The translations under genes and the position numbers were made by a program. This document shows, piece by piece, positions 1-12,171 of a DNA stretch of 64,000 nucleotides (the first letter of the stretch is position 1; each line of letters starts with the position of its first letter). The stretch comes from Tanytarsus gracilentus (lineage: Eukaryota; Arthropoda; Insecta; Diptera; Chironomidae), in NCBI GenBank assembly GCA_038502055.1, contig JAXRKN010000043.1:5456001-5520000 (forward strand), written 5' to 3'. Under the pieces are notes generated by a model. That model was not told the DNA's origin. It saw only the letters and a list, made by a program, of their open reading frames with translations, and searched no databases.

Positions 1-655
1 TTTGATAAAAATCGTTTAAAAAAATTCCCAAGATATGCGCAGATTTAAAATATTTTGGTGAAAAAAGTTCAATCATTATGAAAAATCACAACAAACGTTA
101 CACTTAGTTCAATTTGTACAATTAAAGTTTTTTTGTGCAATTCAAGCACGCAAAAAAATATTTTCCGCTAGTAACCCCAAAAATTAAAATCCTCTTCACA
201 TTCGAAGCCAAAGAAAAAGGGAAAATAATTCAAATGCACATTCACTTTTTTTTTGTTCGATAATTTTTTTAGATTTAACCAATTTAAGAAAATTCTTCAA
301 TTTTTTTTAAATCTTCGAATTTAAATAGACAGCGACTATTTACAATTAGCGTTTTCTATAGGACGATTTATAAGCTTATCATACTTATGTAGAGATGATG
401 AGGGAGAGATTAAAATCATCACAATCACTCAACTTTGTGGATAGTGTCCTCATGAATTTTTATAAAATTACTTCTCAATTTTTAATCAAGCTCACGAACA
501 GTTTCACAAACCATTCTCACATGTTTTTTTACGTACACACTTATAACACATCCAGGGACATTAATTGATTAAAACTTTATGAAATATTGGCCATAAAAGT
601 CACTTTCATTACTATTAAATGATCACATTGATGTTGATGTAAACTCAATAAGCTG
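1..655 (-). other. 3' flank / 3' UTR of the GLTSCR1-domain gene
   Basis: This A/T-rich stretch lies downstream of the stop codon of the minus-strand GLTSCR1-domain gene. A minus-strand ATTAAA polyadenylation-type hexamer is seen as tttaat at 481-486, about 170 nt past the stop, so the 3' UTR probably ends near there. No other gene or RNA was recognised. Confidence 0.5.
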
Positions 656-3600
656 TCATGATGTCGAGATGGATTTATCATCACAGTTTAAAAGATTATT
701 GACAAATTCACCGACACTAGCCGAAGATCCTTCACCGTGCGAGTCGCTTAACGTTAGCGAGAGAGCAGAAGGTGAGTCGTCGAGATTGGAACCGCCAATA
801 AGGCAATCTCCAATGTCTTCAATCCGCGAGTACTTTCTCTGCTTTGCCAATCCACCGGCTGGCGTTTTTGCACTTTGAGCGGCAAAATTATGCGTCTGTG
901 GTTGCGGTTGATGCATCGAAGGATATTGATTGCTTTGAATATTTTGAACATGATTCATGGGTGAATTTGGTGAACTAGAGGTGATTGCATTGAGCTCCAG
1001 GAAGGATGAATCGAGTTGATAGTGAAGTGGATCCGATGATTGAAGATTAAGAATAGAATCGATTGCATTTTGGACTTGCCGACTGATATCGTCAACATCA
1101 TCTTCGTAGTTGAGTGGCGGAATTTCAGAAGTATCCATGAGACTTTGTGCACTCATGAGTTGAGATTGAGAAGCTTGTGCTTGCATGTTCTGATGAAATT
1201 GTGGCTCAATAATTCCATTCCAATCACGATGCTTCGGCATGCCATCATTTGAACCTTCAGCCGGTATATTGATGTCACTTCCGAAATCGAAACTATCATC
1301 GATCCACTTGTTATCGTCGAAGGCAACTGACGGTGCCGTACAAGCTCGTTTTGATGAGGAGGGCGACGATGATGAAGGAGGAAAGACAATTGAAGAGTTT
1401 AAAGGTGCAAAAATCTCACAACTATTGCCACTATTCCATTGTCTTTTATTAGCATTGCTTACATTGGAATTGCTAGTAATGTTTGCAGCAGTCACTTGCT
1501 TTTGAATCATTTCGTACGTGAGATCGGGATTCTTATACAGAAAACTAGCATTATCGAGCGCTGACTCGTCATTGGCATTGACTGAACCTTGAAATAGCTG
1601 CTCGAGTCGTGACTCAACATCCTGAGGAATAACTTTCGCATCTTCTCCCTGGCCAAAAAGTGCCTCGAGGCGATTCTCAACGGTTTTCTCACTCAAAGTG
1701 GTCGGTTCCACTTGAAATAGCTCATTAAGACCCGACGGTGATGCGGCCGCGCCTAATAAATCACCAGACTTACTTGTCGAGCTAAAGAGATCATCTAACT
1801 GCTTCTCAACGCTCTTCGGACTCGAATGATGGTCAAAGATGTCAGAGAGATCTGTGTCGAGGTTCTTTTGAGTCTTTTTATCATCCGAAATCTCTTTTCT
1901 CTTTGGTCTATCCAATTCCATGTTCAACTCTTTTTGCAACGATAGCCATTCATCATAACTTCCATCTTGCATTTCACTTTTAACCGTGTCATTGACCTTG
2001 GCATTGGTCTTCGGCGGAATCAGTTCCATTTTAACAGAATTAAGATAATCGCTGAGCGGTGAAAATTCTCGGTCTCTTTTTAATTTTTTCGAATTACCGG
2101 TGGGCGATAGAGGTGGCGGTGCTGAGGATGGTGTATCACACTTTTTCATAATTAAGTTTGATCGAATCTCAGATTCTATATCAAAATCATCAAGTTCACC
2201 CTTAAATTGAACATCATTGATCAATTTTATAGTCGGTTGGTGAGGTTGCGATTGACTCGCGGAACTTTGAGGTGAATTCGGTTGATTAGATTCATTTTTG
2301 AGCTTATCAAACTTTGACATCACTTTGTTGTTATTTGGTGGAGATTGAGGTGCTGAATTTTGTGTGAAATTCTTTCGAGTATCTTTATCAGCATTTTCGA
2401 CTTTAATTCTTTCATTTTTGATGCTCTCAAAGAGTTTTTGTTCTTGCTTAGCTTTCAAAATTTGACTAGGCTCTTGCATGATGGGCAAATTTCGAGTTGT
2501 CTGCTGTTGAATTGAGTTAACAGTCGTTGGAATCAGATGAGTTTTCACTTGAGGTGGTTCAGTTTTGATAACGGGTTGAACCTCCTGAACAGCTTGACTC
2601 TGCTGGTTTTCAAAAAGCACTGAATTAAGGTCCGTTTGCATGGACACAATTTCATCTTTAAGATCAGCCACTTGAAGACGATCGAGCATCATAAGTTCTG
2701 ATGTTGGTGCGTGTTGCTAAATTAAAGAAATTAAATTAATAATTGAGCTTTAAAAAAAGTAAAAATTACTCACTTGAGACTGTCTAATTAGAAGATGTTG
2801 GAACTTTTCCTTCATCACTTGAAAACTAGCCAAAATATGCTTCGATGTTTCTTCATACTCAAAATCTTTTTTGTGATCAACTTCACTCTTTTCCTCCTCA
2901 TACATGCAGTGATATCTAAAATATTTCATTCATTATCATAAATATTTATAATTAATTTTAAAACCCACCTTATTAATCTTTTAACTGCATCTTCTTTGCT
3001 GCTAAAATCTCCTTTTACATCAGGCTTCGTACATCCCTCTTGATCGACACAAATTTGCCTCTCAAACCTATAAAAATAATTATTGTTATAACCAAACTCT
3101 CACTTGCTAGCCATTAAATTAAATTTTCGATTTCACACTCACAATGATGACCGTTTAATTTTCTTTTGCTGCAGGGCCTCGGCAGCGGCTGCCGCTTGTT
3201 GTTGCTTTAGCAATAGAGCTGTGTCTATTTCGTTGACTTTCGGCACGATTTCTACTTTCGGCTCACAAACTGTGACTTTTTTCTGTTCCTTGCTGTGCGG
3301 ATCAATGGTGATTTTGACGGGTGTTGTTGTGTACTTTGGCGAAATAATAATTGAGCCTGTGGCTGGCGGTTGAGTGGTTGGAATGCTCTGAACTGGACTT
3401 GGCGACGGTAAAATTTCCGTTTTAATTTGCATTTGAATTGGAGTCGAAACGACCAAGGGTGGCGGTTGTGAGGACGATGTTGAAGCGGAACTCAATTGAC
3501 TTTCCTGCTTGACAATGGGCGAATTGACTTGAATTGGCGATGGAACTTTTTGTGAATTTCCACCGCTATAAAGGCTACCGCCCGATGTCGAGGAGATCGG

Positions 3601-4390
3601 CGCAACAATACTCTGACTTTGACTGTTGACAAAAATCGGTTGAGAATTTGAGATTGTTCGAATTGTCTGCTGATTGCCTTGCGATGACACGGATGTCGGA
3701 AGTGTGGGGATGATTTTTCCCGTTGCAAGAATTTTCTGCTGCTCAACAAACAACCTCTGAAGTGCCTCATAAATATCACTATCGGTCATTGCCTCGATAT
3801 TATTAAGAATTGGCAGTGGCTTATTGAACACGATACTATTAAAGTCTAAATCAGCCGTGAGAGTTGCGAGAAGATTTTTATTCTGTAATTTAGCCGAGAG
3901 CTGTTGAATTTGCATTTGAACATTCTTTAAACTTTGTTGCTTTTGTGGAGTCAATTGAATGGTCTGAACACGTGGAACTGGCGCTTGATTGACACTGACC
4001 AAAGGCGGAGGAGTTTGCTGTGATGTTACAACCTTACCCTTAACTGTATTCTTCGTAGTTGTCATTGAAGTAACCACTTTTGTTGTCGTCATGGTCTGAA
4101 CATTATTGGGTAAGAGCGTCGACGTTGGAATGACTGAGATTGAATTCTTGTTCACTTTTGTGTTTGTAACTTTACAAGTGACCGATTTAGTTGGATTAAC
4201 AATCATGGTGGGATTTGGTGAGATCGTAATTGTATTCTTCGTTCCCGACGTCGTAATTGAGGTGGCCATAGAAGTCTTAATAACCTTCGCGTCAATCTGT
4301 GACGATGAGATTATTTTCATAGGCGGTGGACTCTGAATTGGTTCCTTTTTAATTTCTTTTTGCATTATAAATTGCTGCTGTTGAATTATT

Positions 4391-4422
<32 letters not shown>

Positions 4423-7400
4423 TTGCTCTTCTAGCAATTTAGCTTTCTTTCCTCTCGCCTTCTTTGGCTTAACATCTGGCTCCTTTTTAATTTGGATGCT
4501 CTTCTGCTGTATATTCATCGTTTTCAATGTCACCTGCTGTTGGTGCAAATTCATTTGTATCTTGTTCGGATCCGTTGTTGGCGCCTGTCCAATATTATTG
4601 AAATGTATTTGACCTTGCGACAAACACTGAGCTAGTTGTTCCGCATTTATTCCGCTGGGCACAATTAGAAGCCTCTCCATAGGCGAAAGTGCTGCTGTCG
4701 TTTGATTTGGATTGAGCAATGTTATTTCATTAGTGAGAGTGTTGAGGGAGAAGAGCTGTTGGTTTGGTTGAATCTTTGGCAACTCCACGAACTTGATTAT
4801 ATTTGGCGTTGGCATAACGACAGCTTGAGGCTTTTGCTGCTGCTGCTGATGTTGTTGATGATGATTCTGTTGTACGGCTGTTGTGACAATCGGCGGAGCA
4901 TTTTGAGTTACAATTGTTTGCGTCTGCGACGGAATTGCAGAGATAGTATTGAAGATCTGATGGGTCTGATGAGGCGCCTGTGCCTGACTCGTTATAATCA
5001 CATTTTTGTTCTGAACTGTCGTCACTTGTTGAACTTTTCCATTCGCTCCAATCACGTGGTGCGTTGTTGTGGTAGGTTGAGGATGATTTTGAGTGACAGG
5101 CTGTTGTTGTTGTTGTTGTTTGAGTGGTTCATTGATGAGACTCACATTACCAAGGGCGCCGGTGAGAATTGTCTGAAGGATCATTTGCGATTGAGCATCT
5201 TGAGGGATGTTCGGATCATGTCGCAATATTAGACGTCCATCTTCGGAGAGAGATAGTACAAGATTACCAGTCAATTGTGAGAGAATGCTTTGTGCGGTCG
5301 GTTGTTGATGCTGCTGCTGTTGTTGTTGTTGAGCTTGATTGTTCTGATTTTGTGCGGGAGCAGTGGTATGAATAATATTGTTGGCAATCGTTTGATTTTG
5401 AATGTTGACTTGAATATTTGCCGGCTGTTGCTGGTGATGATGGTGATTGTATGTCGGTGCACCTTGTATTATTATATTTCCAGTATTTCCTTGCTGATTC
5501 TGTCCTATAATGTTTCCGATAATGTTTGCATGTGATGTAATCGGTTGCGATGATGTTTGATGGTGATGATGGGAGTTTTGAGAGGAGGGAGGTGGTGGAG
5601 CCGGCGTAGCTGAGCTGTGATGTTGTTGCTGCGGATTAGCAATTACTTGCATTTGAAGATTATTGGTAACATTGATCATTTGATTCTGTTGGACATTGAT
5701 ATTGACTTGCGATGGTCCAGAATTATTTGAGTGATTTTGTTGCTGATTATTATTACTGTTTTGATGGCCTTGATTATGATGTTGCTGCTGCTGATGATGG
5801 GTGATTGTTTGCTGCATAATTGGAACTTGCATTTTCTGCTTCTCCATCAACGGACCCTTCTCGAGAATCGGCATAATTTGTATCTGATTATTAATGTTTT
5901 TATTCTCAATCATGTGACTCTTTAAATTCGTTCCGTCGATCTGAGAGATTTGAATATTTCCAATTTGAGTTGGAACCTCAAGTTGAGCTTTCTCCTGCTT
6001 TTTACTCTTCTTAGTTGTCTGTTTCTTTTGTCTCGGTGCTTTTGCTCCTTTTGTATTGGTTGTTGCTGCTGTCTGCGGCATTGCCATCAGTTGATTTTGA
6101 ATTTCGTTAATTTGACTCTGGATGGTCGGCGTAACCGATGAATTAAGTACGGAATTAACAAAAGTTGGCACACAATTAATTCCACTTTCCTCATTCTTCG
6201 TTGTAACATCATCGCCCATCGCCATATCATCCATGTTCGGCACGGATATTGTAAATGGCTGATTTGTCGCTCCTTGACCGTCACCATCGAAACGTATCAT
6301 GAACGGGACATTGTCGTTAATCTTATCGCCGTCAGACTGAATTATTGTTGTACCATCGGCATTAGAGCCGTCGAGCGACGAAGAGGGAATTGTAAATGTG
6401 ATGGGCTGATCACTCGAAGTTCCCGGAATAGTTATCGTAATCTCATTGTTATCTCCACTCGTGTTACTACTACTATTCTGTGGAATATGTATTGTCTGAG
6501 TTTGTTCATTTCCATCGAAATTAGTTTCCATTCCCTGCTCGTCCGTGTCCATAAAATCGTCGTCCTCCATAATACCACAGAGTTTAATCACATTTGCAAG
6601 ATCAATCTTTCCACCTTGATTATTGCGATTTGGTGATAGCATCATGTCACTGGCCATTGCCGCCGCTTGTTGAGCCTGCTGCTGTTGTTGTTGCAACTCT
6701 AATGCTTGTTGCTCCTGTAAAAGCTTCTTTTTACTTTTCTTGGGTTTTCTCGCCGGCTTCGTGGTCACTATCGGCTGCTGTTGATTTTGATGATGCTGAA
6801 TCTGCTGATGCTGCTGTGTCATATCAATATTTATCATTTCCGAAGTGTTTTGCTGAATTATCGAGAATGGCGGTGGCGATGAGATCTCATGCAGCTGCTT
6901 TTCTCCTCCCGTCATAATCACAGTTCCAGTGTGTTGCGAATTAAATGTCATCGAGGGCGGCGACGATAAAATGGGATCGTTCGATTGAATGATTTGCGGC
7001 TGAGGTGTTGCAACAGGTGAAATGATTTGTTGATGACTAAATTGAAGGGGATTAGAGTTCGTCGATGACACAACAATATCGTTCTGTGAATTATTGTTTT
7101 GTGGCGGCGATTGAAATGTTGCATTTGTTATGATCGGTTGAATTTGATTAAAACTGCCGATGTTCTGTGAAAATTGAGCGGGCAATTGTTGAATAATTTG
7201 ACCGTTGGGCATTTGAATTTGAGTAAGATTTCCATTTAGCTGGAGATTTTGGATTTGTGCTACACTTTGGCCGAGAATGTGACTGTTGGTGATGATTTGT
7301 TGAGGTTGTCGGTGAGATGTCTGCTGGTTACTGATTTGTTGTCCATTGCCACCCTGCGTCTTCATACTCTGAATATTCTGCTGAATTATATTGCCTTGCG

Positions 7401-8785
7401 ATGAGATCATGAAAGCAGGAGCCGACGCAGTAGCCAATTGCATTGAACCGTTATGATTTAAGATTCGGAGCAGCTGTTGAGGTTGAGATTGCTGCATTTG
7501 TGGTCGATTATGAATAACTAGACTCGGAGTGGCTAATTGTGGCGCAGACGGCGGTCGCAAAATCAATTGAACACCTTGTGGAGTGTTTTGTTGAACTAAC
7601 ACAGGCATTTGATTGAGGAGCAGAGGTTGTGCGGACGCTGGTAAGAGAATTGAGCCTCCTTGCGTCAATTGTTGATGCTGTGGACTTGGCGATTCATTTC
7701 CCGAAATCATTTGTTGACTTTGATGGGGTGGCGATTGAAAATGCTGATTCGGTTGCTGAACAATGGCCATTTTCGATTGCGTGACAATCTGCTTTGTACT
7801 CGTTGTGGTACTTATTAGACTCTGCGACGTTCCACCAGACATTGACGCTATAGATGGAGACGAAGAAATACAATTGGAATTGCTGCTACTCGTTGGTTTC
7901 GGTAAGATTTGTTGGGGTGTCTTATTATGCTTCATATTACCACTGTTGGAAGTGGTCGCAAGAAAATTGCTTTGCTGAGTATTTGACGTTTGAATTATTG
8001 ATGTTCGCTGGTGTGATGTAGCTGGTTGTTGCATAAAGACAATCGATGAATTGTTTGTGTTCATCATTGGAAACTGCAATTTAAAAAAATGAACACGTTT
8101 GATTAGTTTTCAATTGAAAAGTGAATGTATATCTCACTTGTTGGATCATTGTTGGCTGAGGACTTGCACTCGGCGACGCTATAGGACTTCCAACGAGAGT
8201 CATACCACCGCCCGCCGTTTTCTTCGTCGCTTTCGGGCTGCATGCATTTGACGTGGTGCCATATTGAACGGTATTTGGAGTCCGTTTACCCTTCTATAGA
8301 ATGAAAAAAATAAAAAATTTAATGTGTTTGCTGCTGATAAGTTAAGTAAATATTACCTTATTGAGTGAAATATTATTTGATCCGACTAATGTTGTGTTGA
8401 TGTTGAACTCATTGCCAGCCGGCGATTGAGTGGGTGATGGTCGATGATAGACAATAGTTCCCGCATTGGGACTAATGTGATTAAGTGAAAGCCTTCGATT
8501 TGGCGTTCCAGTTTTCCGATCCTAAAAAGAATAGAAATTTCATAACTTTTTTGATCTCTTTAATTTTAAAGGCAAACTCACTTGCTCCTGAGTCGTACTA
8601 AATGTATTGATGTAATGTTGATTATTATTTGTGACAATCAACACATCTTGCTGCTGAAATGGTGATTGTGATGGCGATGGTTGCAAGCGTGGACTATGCT
8701 GAATTGATGGTGATTGACTCGGTGTCAAAAATGGACCCGGAGGAGATAGAATACCTTTCGAAAAGCATTTCGTTAATTGAGTCAT
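656..8785 (-). CDS. BICRA: GLTSCR1-domain (BICRA-like) subunit of the GBAF/non-canonical Brahma complex
   Basis: Seven coding exons on the minus strand: 8785-8582, 8521-8357, 8293-8138, 8073-3143, 3067-2969, 2915-2774 and 2716-656. They give 2585 aa, all introns are GT-AG and the frame closes exactly. The protein is dominated by Gln/Asn/Ser/Pro-rich sequence with poly-Q runs. The diagnostic part is near residues 1795-1900: a Gln/Ala helix, then FERQICVDQEGCTKPD, then KEDAVKRLIRYHCMYEEE and a charged helix. This is the conserved GLTSCR1 domain, which in BICRA/BICRAL binds the SWI/SNF ATPase module. A second ordered patch (SDIYEALQRLFVEQQKIL, about residue 1600) precedes it. The role, transcriptional co-regulation in the nucleus as a GBAF subunit, is inferred from the family. 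Several Lys-rich patches look like nuclear-localisation signals. The exon 3 acceptor could shift by 3 nt. The true 5' end may lie further upstream, because no in-frame stop was found just before the chosen ATG. Confidence 0.86.
4390..4432 (-). repeat. CAG/CAA run encoding poly-glutamine
   Basis: On the minus strand this is an uninterrupted series of CAA and CAG codons inside the 4.9-kb exon of the GLTSCR1-domain gene. It encodes the longest pure Gln run of the protein. Shorter Gln runs recur near 5300, 5110, 4840 and 6680. The mixed CAA/CAG composition is typical of stable, non-expanded insect poly-Q tracts. Confidence 0.85.
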
Positions 8786-11457
8786 ATATGTGTGGTTAAA
8801 ATATATGAGACATGATGAAATTCACACACACACAAACTTGAAAACGCTCGAATGCACAGCCGAAAAAAAATTTCTCACAATTAATTTACATCATCATTGA
8901 TTATCTTTTTTAAACTATTAAACTTTTTTTGAGACACTTAAAATGAGTTCACATCAATTTTTTTAATTTGCACAAGTGTCATTGCCTCAAGTGTTTTTAA
9001 TATATTTTATATATTTTTTATGTGTCTTATCATCTCAACTCGTTGAATTAAAATTCTTGGAAAACACATAACAAGAACAAATTTGCTCTCACTTCCTTCA
9101 TATTTTCATTAGCATGCTCGTTGTCTCAATATACACGAAAAAATTATTTTGTTTTTTTTTGAGGTAAGAATTTTTTTTCCTCCATCTCAATAAAAAAGAA
9201 CCGTTGACTCTCTCATCATTATAGATTTCACACAAGCGTAAAATAACTGCAAATAATATTATTAAGCTATGACAATTTATCCGGTGGAGTTTTTTTTTCG
9301 GAGTAGTTGAAAAATTGGATGCAATTGCAATCGAAAAAAAATATCGAGCGTGTCACGATAATTTATATGTGAAAATTGCGTCAATTTTAAAATGATTAAA
9401 AATTTCACTTTTTTTATTTATTTACTCAGATTTTACTTTTTATTACTTTAACTCGAGACTTTTTGTCTCCTTTCCGCAGAAATAAGTAAATAAATGGGAA
9501 GAAGTACCATAAAAAATTTACAAGGTCGTAAACTCCCTTTTTTTTACAAAAAAAAATCCTAACTACCCGCAAAAAAACCATCATTAACAGATGTTTTCTT
9601 AAGAAAAATCACTGCATTTTTGACTTCTTCTGAGCAGACAGTTGTTCACCATCACAAGATTTTTAATCTTTTCGCGTCTTGCTCGAGTTGCGTATAAATA
9701 AGTGCTAATATAACGGTTTCTGTATTACGAATGAAATGCGCTAAGTGTAGCAAATAAGAGTGAGAGAGAGAATGAAAAACATGTGTTGGATCGAAGGTTT
9801 ATCGGGTTACAATATTTATATATATGTATGTGCAATTGGTCATTGCTAAGGCCACCGTATTCAACAATTGTCCCGACGACACATCAAAGTGTGCTTTTTA
9901 GCTTTTCATTTACTCTTTCTCTTCCGTCTCTCTTTCTTTCTTCCCGCACATCATCATGATATACGTGATTGAAAAATGGACGAAAAAACTCTTTTTAATT
10001 TTTTTGATGAAGATGATTTTTAACACAAATTTTTATCGCGATATTTTTAGTTAATAAATTATAAATCACACGGAAATGCGGCATGTAATTTTTTTTTCAC
10101 ATCGCATTTGAATTAATTAGAAAAAGAATTTTAATGTACGTGAAAACTTTCACTTTATCGACTTATTAATAATTTATTATTTTTTTTACTGTATAATTGA
10201 TGCACGAGACATGTTTATATAGGGTTTATTTTTTTACAGGTACGCCGCGGTGCGCGAGAATTTTTTTTTCTTGTCTATGAGGAATTCGCCATTAAGAATT
10301 TTTTTTCGTGTGAACCATTTACATATCATCATCTTATACATAGATTGATTTTTATCATCTTATCATTTTGTGCAATTGCTTAAGTCATCGTGACACATTT
10401 ATGTGATATATATTTGACATTATAGTGCCTCATTAAATAATATCGAGCTAATATCTGTTACACATCGAGAACTTTTTCTCAATCAAAAATCGTCTCATCT
10501 CTCGGATTCAGAATTGATGATGATGAAAAATTCACATACATTCACACACAGACACATTGGAAATCACGACGGGCAATACTTTTTTTATGCGCGCAGGTAA
10601 CACTGAAGAGAAATTTTTCTTCTCGTAGTGCATTCATATTTTTGTTTAACTTTTCTGCATTATGCGAGCACTTTCAAGCACTTTTTCACCTCAATTACAT
10701 TAATCGCACAGTCGCAAGTCGACCTGAGCCTGTTACCTTTTTCCAAACTTTGTCGTCGATTCATTTAAATTAGAAGAACTTAGCGCCTGAATTCAGGACG
10801 TATCATTATTTTCGTTCAATTCGCTTATTTTGCCACATAAATTTATATTCTCCTTATGATAAAGACACTCATGTACACTTTTCTTTACAGTAAGCACATA
10901 AATTTACATTTTAGACTTGAATAATTTTATTTCACTAATATTTTCTCGCTTGCTGAAAATTGCTGAAAAAATGAAAGTCTTCTGTCTAAAAGTCGGTATG
11001 AGGCAACATAATCCTCACGTGCATTATATTCGCCAATGTTTGAGACAACTTTTCGTATTAATCTTTTTTTTCTCACGTGCACACGTGCGATAAAAAAAAC
11101 GTTAAAATTTTTCACTCTATTTTATAAAACTATTTACTTAATAATTTTATAGTTTTTAAATTTTGTTGCTAAAAATTAATGTGCGACTATTAAATTCTTT
11201 ATCATAAAATTTATGTACGAGTGTCTAAACTTTTAGATTTACTCTACGATCCAATAGATGGCGCTTTTATTAGTTTCAAAAAATTTACCTTGATTTTCTT
11301 GGATTTTATAACTTTTTGATTCCAGGAAGCATATTTATTTTTAAAAAATAAATTTAAAATTTTTAACATATGAGGTTGTCAACCTACCGGTAAGATAAGA
11401 ATCCCTAAGTGTTTGGTTAAAAAAACTCAAAGGTCGTGAAGCTAAATTGTGTTAAAA
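8786..11457. other. Intergenic region upstream of the GLTSCR1-domain gene and the isochorismatase gene
   Basis: About 2.7 kb of A/T-rich DNA with no supportable coding region, lying between two divergently transcribed genes. It should contain the promoter and any 5' UTR exon of the GLTSCR1-domain gene. A TATAAATA string lies at 9693-9700 on the + strand, and a small GC-rich island sits near 10240-10260. A CTCF-like motif at 11255-11265 is listed separately. No transcription start could be fixed. Confidence 0.4.
11255..11265 (+). promoter_or_regulatory. CTCF-like motif TAGATGGCGCT
   Basis: The string resembles the AG(G/A)(T/G)GGCGC core bound by insect CTCF. It sits about 190 bp upstream of the isochorismatase start codon, between two divergent genes. 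Sequence match only; occupancy is inferred. Confidence 0.35.
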
Positions 11458-12106
11458 ATGGCAAATTTAAGAAAGTTAGGACTGTTGAATTCCAAAAATA
11501 CCCTTTTTCTTCTCTGTGACGTTCAAGAGAAATTCCGATTCATGAATTACTTTACAGAGATGAGTAAAAATATCGCTAAAATTGTAAGTTCATGAGAGTC
11601 AAAATCAAAATTTACTTAAAAATTTAAAATTCTAGCTTTCATTTGGAAAAATCTTCAACATTCCCTTATTGGTGACCGAACAAAATCCATCGAAACTTGG
11701 CCGTACAATAAAAGAGCTCGATATAAGTCATGCAGCTGGCGTTTATGATAAAACAAAATTTAGTATGTGCATACCGGCGGTTCAGGAGAAAATCGCTAAT
11801 CTTCCCAACGTTGAGTCAATTGTGCTCTTTGGTCTAGAGAGCCACATTTGTGTTGAACAAACGGCATTAGAATTATTGGCGACTGATAAATATGCAGTTC
11901 ATATCGTGGCCGATTGTGTTCTTTCTCGTTCTCAAGAGGATCGAATGCTCGCATTAGAACGCTTAAGATGTTGCGGCTGCATAATTACAACTTCTGAAAA
12001 TGTAATTTTTAAACTGATGAAAGATAAAGAACATCCGAAATTCAACGAAGTCCGCAAATTAGTTACGGAAATTTCAAGTCCAACTGGATTGTACAATAAA
12101 TTGTAG
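11458..12106 (+). CDS. Isochorismatase domain-containing protein (ISOC1/2-like)
   Basis: Two exons, 11458-11583 and 11636-12106, split by a 52-nt GT-AG intron, give 198 aa. The fold is the cysteine-hydrolase (isochorismatase-like) domain. CDVQEKFR near residue 20 carries the catalytic Asp, VTEQNPSKLGRT follows, and VLFGLESHICVEQTALEL (near residue 115) carries the nucleophilic Cys. Length and motifs match animal ISOC2-type proteins, found in cytosol and mitochondria and of uncertain substrate. The stop lies only 65 bp from the stop of the convergent Kdm3 gene. An AATAAA at 12158-12163 would make the two 3' UTRs overlap. The real reaction in insects is not established, so it should not be read as isochorismate hydrolysis. 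Confidence 0.88.
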
Positions 12107-12171
12107 CAGTTTATTAAACAAACTTAATTTTACATTGAAATTTACCTGAATGGAGAAAATAAATCGTTGGA

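Noticed and set aside
4702..5232. 176-codon + strand open frame opposite the Gln-rich exon
   Set aside because: Its Leu/Cys-rich composition is the mirror of CAG/CAA codons on the coding strand; no conserved protein features.
9690..9730. TATAAATA on the + strand as a promoter
   Set aside because: No initiator at about +30 and no gene for 1.7 kb downstream on that strand.
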